NCBI RefSeq assembly: GCF_019166065.1
Contig: NZ_JAHTBN010000003.1
Coordinates: 620,001 to 684,000 of the forward strand
Reading direction: 5' to 3'
DNA from: Candidimonas humi
GTDB taxonomy: Bacteria > Pseudomonadota > Gammaproteobacteria > Burkholderiales > Burkholderiaceae_B
Length of the DNA stretch: 64,000 nt
The notes under the pieces were generated by a model, which worked only from the letters and a program-made list of their open reading frames with translations, had not been told where the DNA came from and did no database searches. Within the stretch, counting starts at the first letter, position 1. Each line of letters begins with the position of its first letter. The translations under genes and the position numbers were made by a program. Positions 1 through 8,192 of this stretch are shown one piece after another.

Positions 1-63
1 CGGGAGTGCCGCTGTGCAGGGCCGGCCTGGACGGTGAGATATTCGATTCTTGTACTGCCTGGT

Positions 64-1914
64 TCATGCTGGGACTCCGGATATCGAGGGCGCCGGCTGC
101 GAAGCTTGTCGAGTCAGCGTGGTCAGGATGGAAATGAGTATGCGGATCAGGGCCTGTTCTCCGGAAGCATCCGATAAAGGTAGTTCGCGGCAGCGCCAGG
201 CTACGTGTTGATCGGGTCTCACGAGCAGGGCTCCGTCGGCGCCGATGCCGCGCAATGTGGCCCAGGCATCGTCTTGGGGGATATATTCCGCGTCCGGGCC
301 GACCGATACGATCTGCAACGGCACCCCGGCCGCCTGGGCGGCCTGCGCGCCAAGATCCGCCCATTTCTTGTTGTTGTTTGCGACGATCAGCACGAAGGCG
401 TCGCCGACTATCAGGTCCTGGGTCGACAGGCGCTGGCCGTCTTTTCGTAGCCACGCATGCGGCAGCCGGCAGCCGGGCCGGCTTGACGGTACATGCTCGA
501 AGCCGGCGGGATCGGGCTGCGGCACAGGAGAGCCATCAGGCACCACGGCGCCGTCGGTGTAGCAGTATCCTATTTCAAGGTCGTGAGCCTGGAACTCGGT
601 CCGATGAATCTGCATGGCGGTCTCGAATCGATGCCGGCGCGCGCGGCCGTCTTCCGTATCGGACAGCAATGCGTCGAAGCTCTCCTTGGTACGCCGGGAG
701 TCGCCGGGCACGATGCCGATCGCCGGACCAGTCATCAGGTGATTTGAAAAGGTGAACAGTGCCCAGTCGACGTTGCGTGCCCCGACCGGACGTCGTTCGC
801 TTTCGTAAGTGTCCAGCAGCGCATCGCCTGCCTGGCCTTTCAGCACCATCGCAAGCTTCCAGGCCAGATTGTGGGCATCCTGGATGGCGGAATTCAGGCC
901 CAGTCCGGTTGTCGGCGTATGGCGATGCGCCGAATCGCCGGCTATCAGGACGCGCCCGTAGCGATACCGATCGGCCAGGACGCCTTGCACGATCCAGGAG
1001 CCGATGCCGAGAATTTCGGGGCTCAGTGCCGGGATCTTCAATAGCGAGCGGATGCGCTCCACGAGTGTTTCCGGGTCGGTACTGTATTGTTGCCCGGGGG
1101 GAAAGCTGAAATGAAATATCCATTCCTCCGAGTGCCTGTCGAAATGGTTCGGGCCCAGTTTCCCCAGTACGCCGGTGCCCCATGACGATGGGTCGCCATC
1201 GGGATTGGCGAACCAGAAGGTCATGACGTGATCGTCGTCGATGTATTCCGACAAATCCGCCTTGAAGTAGACGGTCACCATGTCGATCAGCTCGGGTGTG
1301 CCTTCGAGGCGTGCGCCTACCATCGTGTTGATGATCTTGCCCCCGTCCGCGCCGATCACATATTCGGCGATGATGCGGCTCTTCTCGCCAGTGTCCCGAT
1401 GACGCACGATGGCCTGGACTTCATGTTCGTCCTGCGTCAATTCGACCAGCTCGGTGTTGAATGCCAGTCGTCCGGGAGCGCGCTGTCCGGCCGCTTGCCG
1501 CAGCACGGGCTCCAGGCGTACTTGCGGGTAGATAGTGCTCATGCAGGGACTGTCCAGCGCATAGCGCTCTTTCAGCGAGCCTCCGCCAAAGGCGTCCATT
1601 TCGAACAGCTTGCGCCGGTCCAGTGGTCCGTCTCCGCCCAGGCTGGTGCACCAGCGCATCTTGGCCATGTAGTCGATGGGGAAGGCCCGGCCGTAAATTT
1701 CGTCCGCAAGGCCATGCTGGCGGAAGATCTCCATAGTGCGCTGATTCAGGTAGCGCGCCTTGGGCATGGGGGAGGGATGCTCATGCCTCTCGATCAACAG
1801 GGACTCGACGCCGTGGTCGGACAGGAAGATGGAACTGCTCAAGCCACAACCTCCGCCGCCCACGATGAGTACCGGTACACGGATATCCGTCGATGTGATG
1901 TCTGTTTCGCTCAT
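64..1914 (-). CDS. FAD-dependent aromatic-ring monooxygenase (PHBH fold)
   Basis: Predicted flavoprotein hydroxylase of the phenol / 2,4-dichlorophenol / MhpA type, about 616 residues. Visible signatures are the N-terminal dinucleotide motif GGGGCG (residues 19-24), a VIGADG motif near the middle, and the FAD-ribityl motif AGDSAH followed by PTTGLGLN at about 325-340. A C-terminal thioredoxin-like extension fits the roughly 600-residue members. I chose the ATG at 1914 because GAAGG lies at SD distance; a TTG five codons upstream is less likely. It lies 30 bp downstream of the Bug receptor gene and is probably co-transcribed, suggesting that the receptor captures the substrate or a related aromatic acid. 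The substrate cannot be read from sequence. Confidence 0.85.
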   Translation of the reverse strand: MSETDITSTDIRVPVLIVGGGGCGLSSSIFLSDHGVESLLIERHEHPSPMPKARYLNQRTMEIFRQHGLADEIYGRAFPIDYMAKMRWCTSLGGDGPLDRRKLFEMDAFGGGSLKERYALDSPCMSTIYPQVRLEPVLRQAAGQRAPGRLAFNTELVELTQDEHEVQAIVRHRDTGEKSRIIAEYVIGADGGKIINTMVGARLEGTPELIDMVTVYFKADLSEYIDDDHVMTFWFANPDGDPSSWGTGVLGKLGPNHFDRHSEEWIFHFSFPPGQQYSTDPETLVERIRSLLKIPALSPEILGIGSWIVQGVLADRYRYGRVLIAGDSAHRHTPTTGLGLNSAIQDAHNLAWKLAMVLKGQAGDALLDTYESERRPVGARNVDWALFTFSNHLMTGPAIGIVPGDSRRTKESFDALLSDTEDGRARRHRFETAMQIHRTEFQAHDLEIGYCYTDGAVVPDGSPVPQPDPAGFEHVPSSRPGCRLPHAWLRKDGQRLSTQDLIVGDAFVLIVANNNKKWADLGAQAAQAAGVPLQIVSVGPDAEYIPQDDAWATLRGIGADGALLVRPDQHVAWRCRELPLSDASGEQALIRILISILTTLTRQASQPAPSISGVPA

Positions 1915-1944
1915 TTTCTGCGCCTTCAAGCATGCCTGGTGCTG

Positions 1945-2931
1945 CTACTGCAGGGAAATATGATTGGCCCTGATGACATCCCCCCAGCGCTTGGTCTCGC
2001 TCTTTATGTATGCACCGAAGGCTTCTGGAGTAGACGTCTGGACTTCTATGCCGGCGTGCAGCAGCTTTTCGCGTACTGCCGGGTCCGACACGGCAAATTG
2101 GTACGCCGCGTTGATGCGGTCTATCGCTTGCTTCGATGTGCCCGCCCGGACTGTCAGGCCCTGCCAGGCATAGGCGCTGAAGCCCGGCAAGCCTGATTCG
2201 GCAAGTGTGGGCACCTTAGGGAACTGGGGCAGCCTGTGTTCGGATGCGGTGGCAATGGCCCGCAGCGTACCTGCTCTGACCTGCTGCTGTGCAGTCGCCA
2301 GGTCCAGGAACATCAGGGGGACTTGTCCTGCAATCACGTCTTGCATGGCAGGAGCTCCTCCCTTGTACACGACGGCGGTCAGCTTCAGGTGTAGCTGGTT
2401 CTTGAATGTTTCGGTGACCAGGTGATGGGGCGTGCCGATACCGGGCGAGGCGTAGTACAGGCCATCCGGATGCTTGTCTACTTCTGCTATCAGGCTCTTG
2501 ACATCCGTCACCTGGGGAAGCAGTTTGGGGTTGACCACCAGCAGGTAGGCGAATCTGGCTGTCATGCCGACCGGTGCCAGATCCTTTTGCACGTTATAGG
2601 CCAGATTCTTATAGAGGCTGGGGTTCAAGGCATAAGTGCCGGTGTCGCCCAGGAGCACGGTGTTTCCATCGGCCGGCATGTTGTGGGCGACTGCCGTGGC
2701 GGCAATCATCCCCGAGGCGCCGGGCTTGTTTTCGACCACCACGGTCTGCTTGAGGGCGATGCCCATGCGTGGCGCGACGGTGCGCGCAAAGAAGTCGGTG
2801 CCGCCGCCTGCCGGGTAGGGAACCACCAGGTTCAGCACGTTGCCGCGCTGCGCTTGGGCGGGTAGCGCGACAATTGCGGCCGTCGCGCAGCAAAGAGCGC
2901 CCAAGGCGCCGAAAAAAATACGTCGTTTCAT
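1945..2931 (-). CDS. Bug-family tripartite tricarboxylate receptor (periplasmic binding protein)
   Basis: 328 residues with a clear Sec signal peptide (KRR start, hydrophobic core, ALPAQAQ cleavage region) followed by the LVVPYPAGGGTD signature of Bug/TctC receptors and the VVENKPGASG motif near mature residue 50. These proteins bind carboxylates and similar small organic acids in the periplasm and are hugely expanded in Bordetella relatives. No TctA/TctB membrane partners are adjacent, which is common for orphan Bug genes. The ATG at 2931 has GGAGAC at the right spacing; the reading frame stays open upstream, but that part lacks signal-peptide character. First gene of a unit with the FAD monooxygenase. 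Confidence 0.92.
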   Translation of the reverse strand: MKRRIFFGALGALCCATAAIVALPAQAQRGNVLNLVVPYPAGGGTDFFARTVAPRMGIALKQTVVVENKPGASGMIAATAVAHNMPADGNTVLLGDTGTYALNPSLYKNLAYNVQKDLAPVGMTARFAYLLVVNPKLLPQVTDVKSLIAEVDKHPDGLYYASPGIGTPHHLVTETFKNQLHLKLTAVVYKGGAPAMQDVIAGQVPLMFLDLATAQQQVRAGTLRAIATASEHRLPQFPKVPTLAESGLPGFSAYAWQGLTVRAGTSKQAIDRINAAYQFAVSDPAVREKLLHAGIEVQTSTPEAFGAYIKSETKRWGDVIRANHISLQ

Positions 2932-3217
2932 GATGTCTCCGTGCGTGTCTGCGAGTTTTGTCAGTGCCCGGCCAGAGCGGGGATGCGGGCTTGCGCATGT
3001 TTTCGTCTGGCCGTGTACGGAGTACTGTACGGAACTTGACCGCATTCGTCGGTCACCCGCGAGGGGGACATCAGGGGCTTGCTCGGCACGACGCGGGCAG
3101 GGGCGCCATGCAAAAAAAACCGCCCGGCCGCAAGTTGCGGTCGGGCGGTTCAGGTTCCCGGGCTGTGGCCCCGGTGGGGATGGCCTTCGGGCGGCGGGCT
3201 GGCCCGCCAACTGCTGT
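2932..3217. other. Intergenic region upstream of the Bug gene
   Basis: This 286-bp stretch holds the terminator of the par27 operon at its right end and must contain the promoter of the Bug-monooxygenase unit. I could not pick a convincing -35/-10 pair. Confidence 0.4.
3112..3150 (-). terminator. Rho-independent terminator of the msrB-yciB-bolA-par27 operon
   Basis: Read on the minus strand, a GC-rich inverted repeat (AACCGCCCG..CGGGCGGTT with inner CCGCAA/TTGCGG pairing) is followed directly by a run of eight T residues. It lies about 70 bp past the par27 stop codon. Confidence 0.88.
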
Positions 3218-3994
3218 TTACTGGATCTTCGCCGACTTCAGCAGGTCTTGCTGGTAGGCGGCCAGGGCTTGCTGGCGCAGCATTTGTTCGATTTGCGGCT
3301 TGACGTCCTTGAGGTCGGGGAACTTCATCGGACGGGTGTCCTCGACCTGGATGATGTGCCAGCCGAACTGGGTCTGCACCGGCTTGTCGGTCATCTGGCC
3401 TTTCTTCAGGCCTTCCACGGCTTGCGCGAATTGCGGGACGTAGTTGGTGGCGGGGCCCCAGCCGAGTTCGCCGCCTTTTTTGCCGCTGCCCGGGTCGATG
3501 GAGTTCTTCTTGGCGGCTGCCTCGAAGCTGATCTTCTTGGCCTTGATCTTGGCGGTGAGATCGACGGCCGTCTTTTCATCCTTGACCAGGATGTGGCGCA
3601 ACTTGTATTCCTCGCGGCCGGCCTGCTGCTTCTTGATCTGGTCGTATTCGGCCTGGACCTTGGCGTCGGTGATGGGGTTCTTCTTGAGGTAATCGTCCAT
3701 CAGGGCGCGCACCAGGATGCCCTGGCGGGACAGCGCGATTTCCTGCTGGACCTGGGGCTGCTTGTCGATGCCGGCTTTTTCGGCAGCCTGCACCGCGACC
3801 GTGCGGTTGATCATTTCCTGCTTGACCTGGTCGCGCAGCTGCGGGGAATCCTGGGCGCCCTGTTTGACCAGCAGGGATACGAACTGGTCCATGCTGGCCT
3901 GGGTGATGGGCTGGCCGTTGACCGTGGCGACGTTCTGGGCATAGACCGGTGCGGCGAGGACGCAGGCGGCGATAAACAAGGAGATGCGTTTCAT
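3218..3994 (-). CDS. Periplasmic parvulin-type peptidyl-prolyl isomerase/chaperone, Par27-like
   Basis: 258 residues with a Sec signal peptide ending at APVYAQ. An N-terminal SurA-like helical region is followed by a PpiC rotamase domain (LRHILVKDE start, GGELGWG, QTQFGWHIIQVED) at about 130-235, then a short helical tail. Size and layout match Bordetella Par27, a PPIase with chaperone activity for secreted virulence proteins; the exact clients here are unknown. Last gene of the msrB-yciB-bolA operon, 11 bp after bolA, followed by a strong terminator. Confidence 0.9.
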   Translation of the reverse strand: MKRISLFIAACVLAAPVYAQNVATVNGQPITQASMDQFVSLLVKQGAQDSPQLRDQVKQEMINRTVAVQAAEKAGIDKQPQVQQEIALSRQGILVRALMDDYLKKNPITDAKVQAEYDQIKKQQAGREEYKLRHILVKDEKTAVDLTAKIKAKKISFEAAAKKNSIDPGSGKKGGELGWGPATNYVPQFAQAVEGLKKGQMTDKPVQTQFGWHIIQVEDTRPMKFPDLKDVKPQIEQMLRQQALAAYQQDLLKSAKIQ

Positions 3995-4005
3995 GTAAAT
4001 CCTTT

Positions 4006-4266
4006 TTAAGCTGCGCTGGCAACGATTGCCAGGGCGTGAATGGGACGGGGCATCAAATCCTGGACGCGATCATACACGAGCCGGTGGCGCGCCACAGGGG
4101 CGAGCCCGGCGAATTGCGCCGAGGAAATGATGACGCGGAAATGGCGCGCCCCGCCTTGGCTGCCGGCGTGGCCGGCATGCAGGTGGGACTCGTCGATAAT
4201 TTCGAGCCGGCGCGGCTCGAGAGCGGCGAGGCGTTCGCGCAAGGTGTCCATGAGTTCAGTAGACAT
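4006..4266 (-). CDS. BolA-family protein
   Basis: 86 residues of the BolA/IbaG family: N-terminal helix with RERLAALEP, then IIDESHLHAGH and HFRVIISS..F.GL.PVARHRLVYD, with the conserved invariant histidine in the RHRLVY helix. BolA proteins partner with monothiol glutaredoxins in iron-sulfur or redox regulation. The start overlaps the yciB stop by one base (TGATG), which implies translational coupling. Confidence 0.9.
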   Translation of the reverse strand: MSTELMDTLRERLAALEPRRLEIIDESHLHAGHAGSQGGARHFRVIISSAQFAGLAPVARHRLVYDRVQDLMPRPIHALAIVASAA

Positions 4267-4876
4267 CAGCGCGACTCTTTCGGTTCCGCAGCCGCAGAGG
4301 AGGGCGAGGGTGCCGAGCCGGGTACGGGCTGCGCCTGGGCGATTTCTTCCTTCATGTAGCGGCTCAGCCAGATGGACTGGATGACGACGAACACCAGCAG
4401 CAGCGCCATGAGGCCGAAGACCTTGAAGTTCACCCATTGGGCCTCGGTGTAGTGGCCCGAGAAGGCCACATACAGGTTCAGGGCGCCGGAAACCACGAAG
4501 AAACCGGCCCAGCTCAGGTTGAGGCGGTCCCAGACTTCGGGCGGCATTTCGATCTGGGTGCCCAGTACGTGGCGGATCAGGTTGCGCCGGAAGATCAGCC
4601 TGCCGCCCAGCAGTATGGCGCCGAAGACCCAGTACAGCACGGTGGGCTTCCATTTGATGAAGGCATCGTTGTGGAAGAACAGCGTGGCGCCGCCGAACAG
4701 CAATATGACGGTCAGGTTGATCCAGTGGGTGGCTTCTATGGCCTTGCCCCTGATCTTGAGCCAGGCGAACTGCGCGATGCCGGCGATGATGGCCACGGAG
4801 GTGGCCACATAGATATCGGCGAATTTATACGCCAGGAAAAACAGGATCAGCGGAAACAGGTCGAACAGGAATTTCT

Positions 4877-4880
<4 letters not shown>
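4266..4880 (-). CDS. yciB: Inner-membrane septation protein A homologue (YciB)
   Basis: 204 residues, five to six membrane helices. The family signature is visible: [15 protein letters not shown] at the start, [25 protein letters not shown] and an LNLYVAF segment. YciB is linked to envelope integrity and septum-related membrane synthesis. Its ATG overlaps the msrB stop by four bases (ATGA) and its TGA overlaps the bolA start, so the operon is tightly coupled. The C-terminal tail is Pro/Ala/Ser-rich and probably disordered. Confidence 0.93.
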
Positions 4881-5272
<392 letters not shown>

Positions 5273-5762
5273 GTGTTGCTCCAGGAAGGGCGCATGCCGC
5301 GCCCTGCAATCTCCCATCTTAACTGAATCGCCTGGCAGGTGCGCAAGGCGCGCCCATGGATTTGCCCGCCGCAGCGGCGGATCAGGGATTTTCCGGAGGA
5401 GACGCCGGGCAGCGTGCCGGTCCATAATCCGGAAATTTACTTAACTTATCAACTAGATTTTCCGTGGGCGTGCCGCCAGTTCGGCATGGTTGCGAGCCGG
5501 CTTGCTGTCGGGGCGATCCTGGCAGGGAATCCCCTAAAAGACTTTGTATCTGGATTTGTTGATAATTCAAAGCTGAATCGGCACGATACTATAAACTTAA
5601 ACTATTTCCCAGGTATGCAGAATGCTGCTTTTGCGGCTTTGATGTGATACGCTATTTCGCCGCAAGCAAGTGATTCTGTATAACGTTCTGTAGCATATCT
5701 CGTTCAATTCCCGACTCAAAGAATGTGCCGTACCGGCACCGGGTCTACCCTTGGAGACAAAG
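5273..5762. other. AT-rich divergent intergenic region (msrB / liv cluster 1)
   Basis: About 490 bp without a gene. The section 5540-5720 is conspicuously AT-rich compared with its surroundings and should carry divergent promoters for msrB and for the plus-strand Liv operon. Near 5570-5610 there are TTGATA-like and TATAAA-like elements, but their spacing is poor, so I do not assign a promoter. Confidence 0.4.
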
Positions 5763-6932
5763 ATGAATATCCGTCAGTCGCTTCGACTTTCCGCGCTGGC
5801 CGGTGCCGTGGCGCTTGCCTTGCCGCTGCTGGCCTCGGCCCAGGTCAAGGTCGGTATCACGGTGTCGAGCACCGGTCCGGCGGCCTCGCTGGGCATACCC
5901 GAACGCAATACCGTGGCGCTGCTGCCCACCGAAGTAGCGGGCCAGAAGGTCGAATACATCGTGCTGGACGACGGCACCGACACGACGAATGCCGTCAAGA
6001 ACATGCGCAAGCTCATCACCGACGACAAGGTCGACGTGGTGATCGGCTCGTCCGTGACGCCCAGTTCGATGGCCATGGTGGACGTGGCCGGCGAAACCAA
6101 GACCCCGATGATCAGCGTGGCCGCCAGCGCCAAGCTGGTCGAGCCGGTCGATGGTCCGCGCAAATGGGTGTTCAAGACGCCGCAGAACGATCAGTTGATG
6201 GCCGATGCGCTGGCCGATGCCATGGCCAAGCAGCACATCAAGACGCTCGGGTTCATCGGCTTTTCCGACGCCTATGGCGATAGCTGGCTGGCGGTCATGA
6301 AGGCCGCGGCCCAGGCCAAGGGCATCAAGATCGTCGATGCCGAAAAATACGGCCGCAGCGACACCAGCGTGACCGGCCAGGCGCTGAAGCTGATCGCCGC
6401 CAAGCCCGACGGCATACTGATCGCCGGCGCCGGCACGCCGTCGGCCCTGCCGGTGCGCGAACTCAAGAGCCGCGGCTACAAGGGCATCATCTACCAGACC
6501 CACGGTGCGGCCAACAACGACGTACTGCGCGTCTGCGGCAAAGATTGCAACGGCATGTACCTGCCCGCCGGCCCGCTGCTGGTGGCCGACCAGTTGCCCG
6601 ACAGCAATCCGGTGAAGAAAAGCGCAGTCGCGTACGAAAAAGCGTACGACGCGAAGTACGGCGCTGGCACCATGAACACCTTCGGCGGCCATATGTGGGA
6701 TGCCGGCCACCTGATCGCGGCGGCCATTCCCGTAGCGCTCAAGACCGGCGCCAAGCCGGGCACGCCGGAATTCCGCGCGGCGCTGCGCGACGCGCTCGAG
6801 CAGATCAAGAACCTGCCCGAGTCGCAAGGCGTGTTCAACATGAGCCCGACCGATCACGCGGGCTTCGACAAGCGTGCGCGTGTGATGGTCAAGGTGGTGG
6901 ACGGCAAGTGGGTGTATCAGCCCGACCTGTGA
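5763..6932 (+). CDS. Branched-chain amino acid type ABC transporter, substrate-binding protein (cluster 1)
   Basis: 389 residues: Sec signal peptide (cut near LLASAQ), then a periplasmic-binding type I fold with VKVGITVSSTGPAASLG at the N terminus, NAVKNMRKLITDDKVDVVIG and a FSDAYGDSW hinge region typical of LivK-like proteins. An internal VCGKDC pair may form a disulfide. Ligand is probably an amino acid, amide or aromatic acid and cannot be narrowed. The ATG at 5763 has GGAG seven bases upstream; the upstream TTG is rejected. First gene of Liv cluster 1. Confidence 0.9.
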   Translation: MNIRQSLRLSALAGAVALALPLLASAQVKVGITVSSTGPAASLGIPERNTVALLPTEVAGQKVEYIVLDDGTDTTNAVKNMRKLITDDKVDVVIGSSVTPSSMAMVDVAGETKTPMISVAASAKLVEPVDGPRKWVFKTPQNDQLMADALADAMAKQHIKTLGFIGFSDAYGDSWLAVMKAAAQAKGIKIVDAEKYGRSDTSVTGQALKLIAAKPDGILIAGAGTPSALPVRELKSRGYKGIIYQTHGAANNDVLRVCGKDCNGMYLPAGPLLVADQLPDSNPVKKSAVAYEKAYDAKYGAGTMNTFGGHMWDAGHLIAAAIPVALKTGAKPGTPEFRAALRDALEQIKNLPESQGVFNMSPTDHAGFDKRARVMVKVVDGKWVYQPDL

Positions 6933-7150
6933 TCGCGCGCGGCCCGGCTTGCGCCGGGCCCCTATCATGCGACACGGCCTTGCTGTCAGGGCCTGTAGTT
7001 AAGTAGCAATAGCACCGGCCCGCGGGCCGGTGTTTGGTATGAGCGGTATCCGTAAGGCCGGCGCCGCCGGCCTGCCGCGATGCGAGCGGGGCAGTCTCTC
7101 CGCGGTTCGGCAATCCCCGGTAATGGTGTGCAGATGGGTGTGGTGTACAG
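6933..7150 (+). promoter_or_regulatory. Intercistronic hairpins between the binding-protein gene and livH (cluster 1)
   Basis: Two stable inverted repeats occur: GGCCCGGC/GCCGGGCC at 6941-6960, eight bases past the stop codon, and a perfect 20-bp palindrome at 7013-7032 followed by TTTGGT. Neither has a proper U-tract. By analogy with other ABC operons, they may protect the binding-protein message or attenuate read-through so that the receptor is made in excess. That role is inference. Confidence 0.5.
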
Positions 7151-8188
7151 ATGGACTCGACTATCATTCTGATCCTGCTCCAGGATGGCGTGGTCAACGG
7201 CGCGATCTACGCGTTGCTGGGCCTGGCGCTGGTGCTGGTGTTCGTGGTCACGCGCGTGATCTTCATCCCGCAGGGCGAGTTCGTCGCCTTCGGCGCGCTG
7301 ACTCTGGCGTTTCTGGTCAACGGCAAGGTGCCGGGCACGGTCCATCTGTTGCTGATCATCGGCATACTCACTTGCCTGGCCGAACTGTATTCGGCGCTGC
7401 GCAGCCGCAACTGGAGCGGCGTGCCCAAGACCCTGCTGTGGGCGCTGGTGCTGCCGCTGGCGCTGTATCTGGTGGCGCCTTTCGTGGCCAACACCAAGAC
7501 GCCGCTGTGGATCAGCGTGATCTATTCACTGGCGCTGGTCGCGCCGCTGGGGCCCATGCTGTACAGGCTGGTGTACCAGCCGGTGGCCGAGGCCAGCGTG
7601 CTGGTGCTGCTGATCATCTCGGTGGCGGTGCACTTTGCGCTGACGGGGCTGGCGCTGGTGTTCTTCGGCGCCGAAGGTTGGCGCACGCCGGCTTTCGTCA
7701 GCGGCGACGTGCAGATGGGGCCGGTGAGCTGGACGGCCCAGACTTTCTTCGTGCTCGGTACTTGCGTGGTGCTGATTTTCGCCTTGTGGCTGTTCTTCGA
7801 GCGCACGCTGCACGGCAAGGCGCTGCGCGCCACGGCCGTGAATCGGCGCGGCGCGCGCCTGGTGGGCATCAGCACCAATATGTCGGGCGGCCTGACTTTC
7901 TCGCTGGCGGCGGTCATCGGCGCGCTCTCGGGCATGCTGATCGCGCCGGTCACGACCATCTACTACGACACGGGCTTCCTGATCGGCTTGAAAGGCTTCG
8001 TGGCGGCGATCTTCGGCGGCCTGATCAGCTATCCGCTGGCGGCCGGCGGCGCGCTGTTCGTCGGCATACTCGAGGCCTTTTCTTCGTTCTGGGCCAGTGC
8101 GTACAAAGAGGTGTTCGTGTTTACGCTGATTATTCCGGTACTGATGTGGCGCTCGTTCGTCGCGCACCACGTGGACGAGGAGGAATAA
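7151..8188 (+). CDS. LivH-type ABC transporter permease (cluster 1)
   Basis: 345 residues, strongly hydrophobic, about eight to ten membrane helices. The N terminus (DGVVNGAIYALLGLALVLVF) and the C-terminal VGISTNMSGGLTF...AALIGALSG-type region match BPD-transporter permeases of the LivH family. It is longer than the usual ~300 residues because of an extra hydrophobic stretch around residues 60-115. No strong SD precedes the ATG. Only four bases separate it from the LivM-LivG fusion gene. Confidence 0.9.
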   Translation: MDSTIILILLQDGVVNGAIYALLGLALVLVFVVTRVIFIPQGEFVAFGALTLAFLVNGKVPGTVHLLLIIGILTCLAELYSALRSRNWSGVPKTLLWALVLPLALYLVAPFVANTKTPLWISVIYSLALVAPLGPMLYRLVYQPVAEASVLVLLIISVAVHFALTGLALVFFGAEGWRTPAFVSGDVQMGPVSWTAQTFFVLGTCVVLIFALWLFFERTLHGKALRATAVNRRGARLVGISTNMSGGLTFSLAAVIGALSGMLIAPVTTIYYDTGFLIGLKGFVAAIFGGLISYPLAAGGALFVGILEAFSSFWASAYKEVFVFTLIIPVLMWRSFVAHHVDEEE

Positions 8189-8192
8189 GGCC

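Noticed and set aside
1-63. Partial gene at the left edge
   Set aside because: The 63 bases before the monooxygenase stop codon show no clear coding signal or motif.
1915-1929. TTG start five codons upstream of the FAD monooxygenase ATG
   Set aside because: The ATG at 1914 has GAAGG at SD distance, whereas the TTG would use that same SD region as coding sequence.
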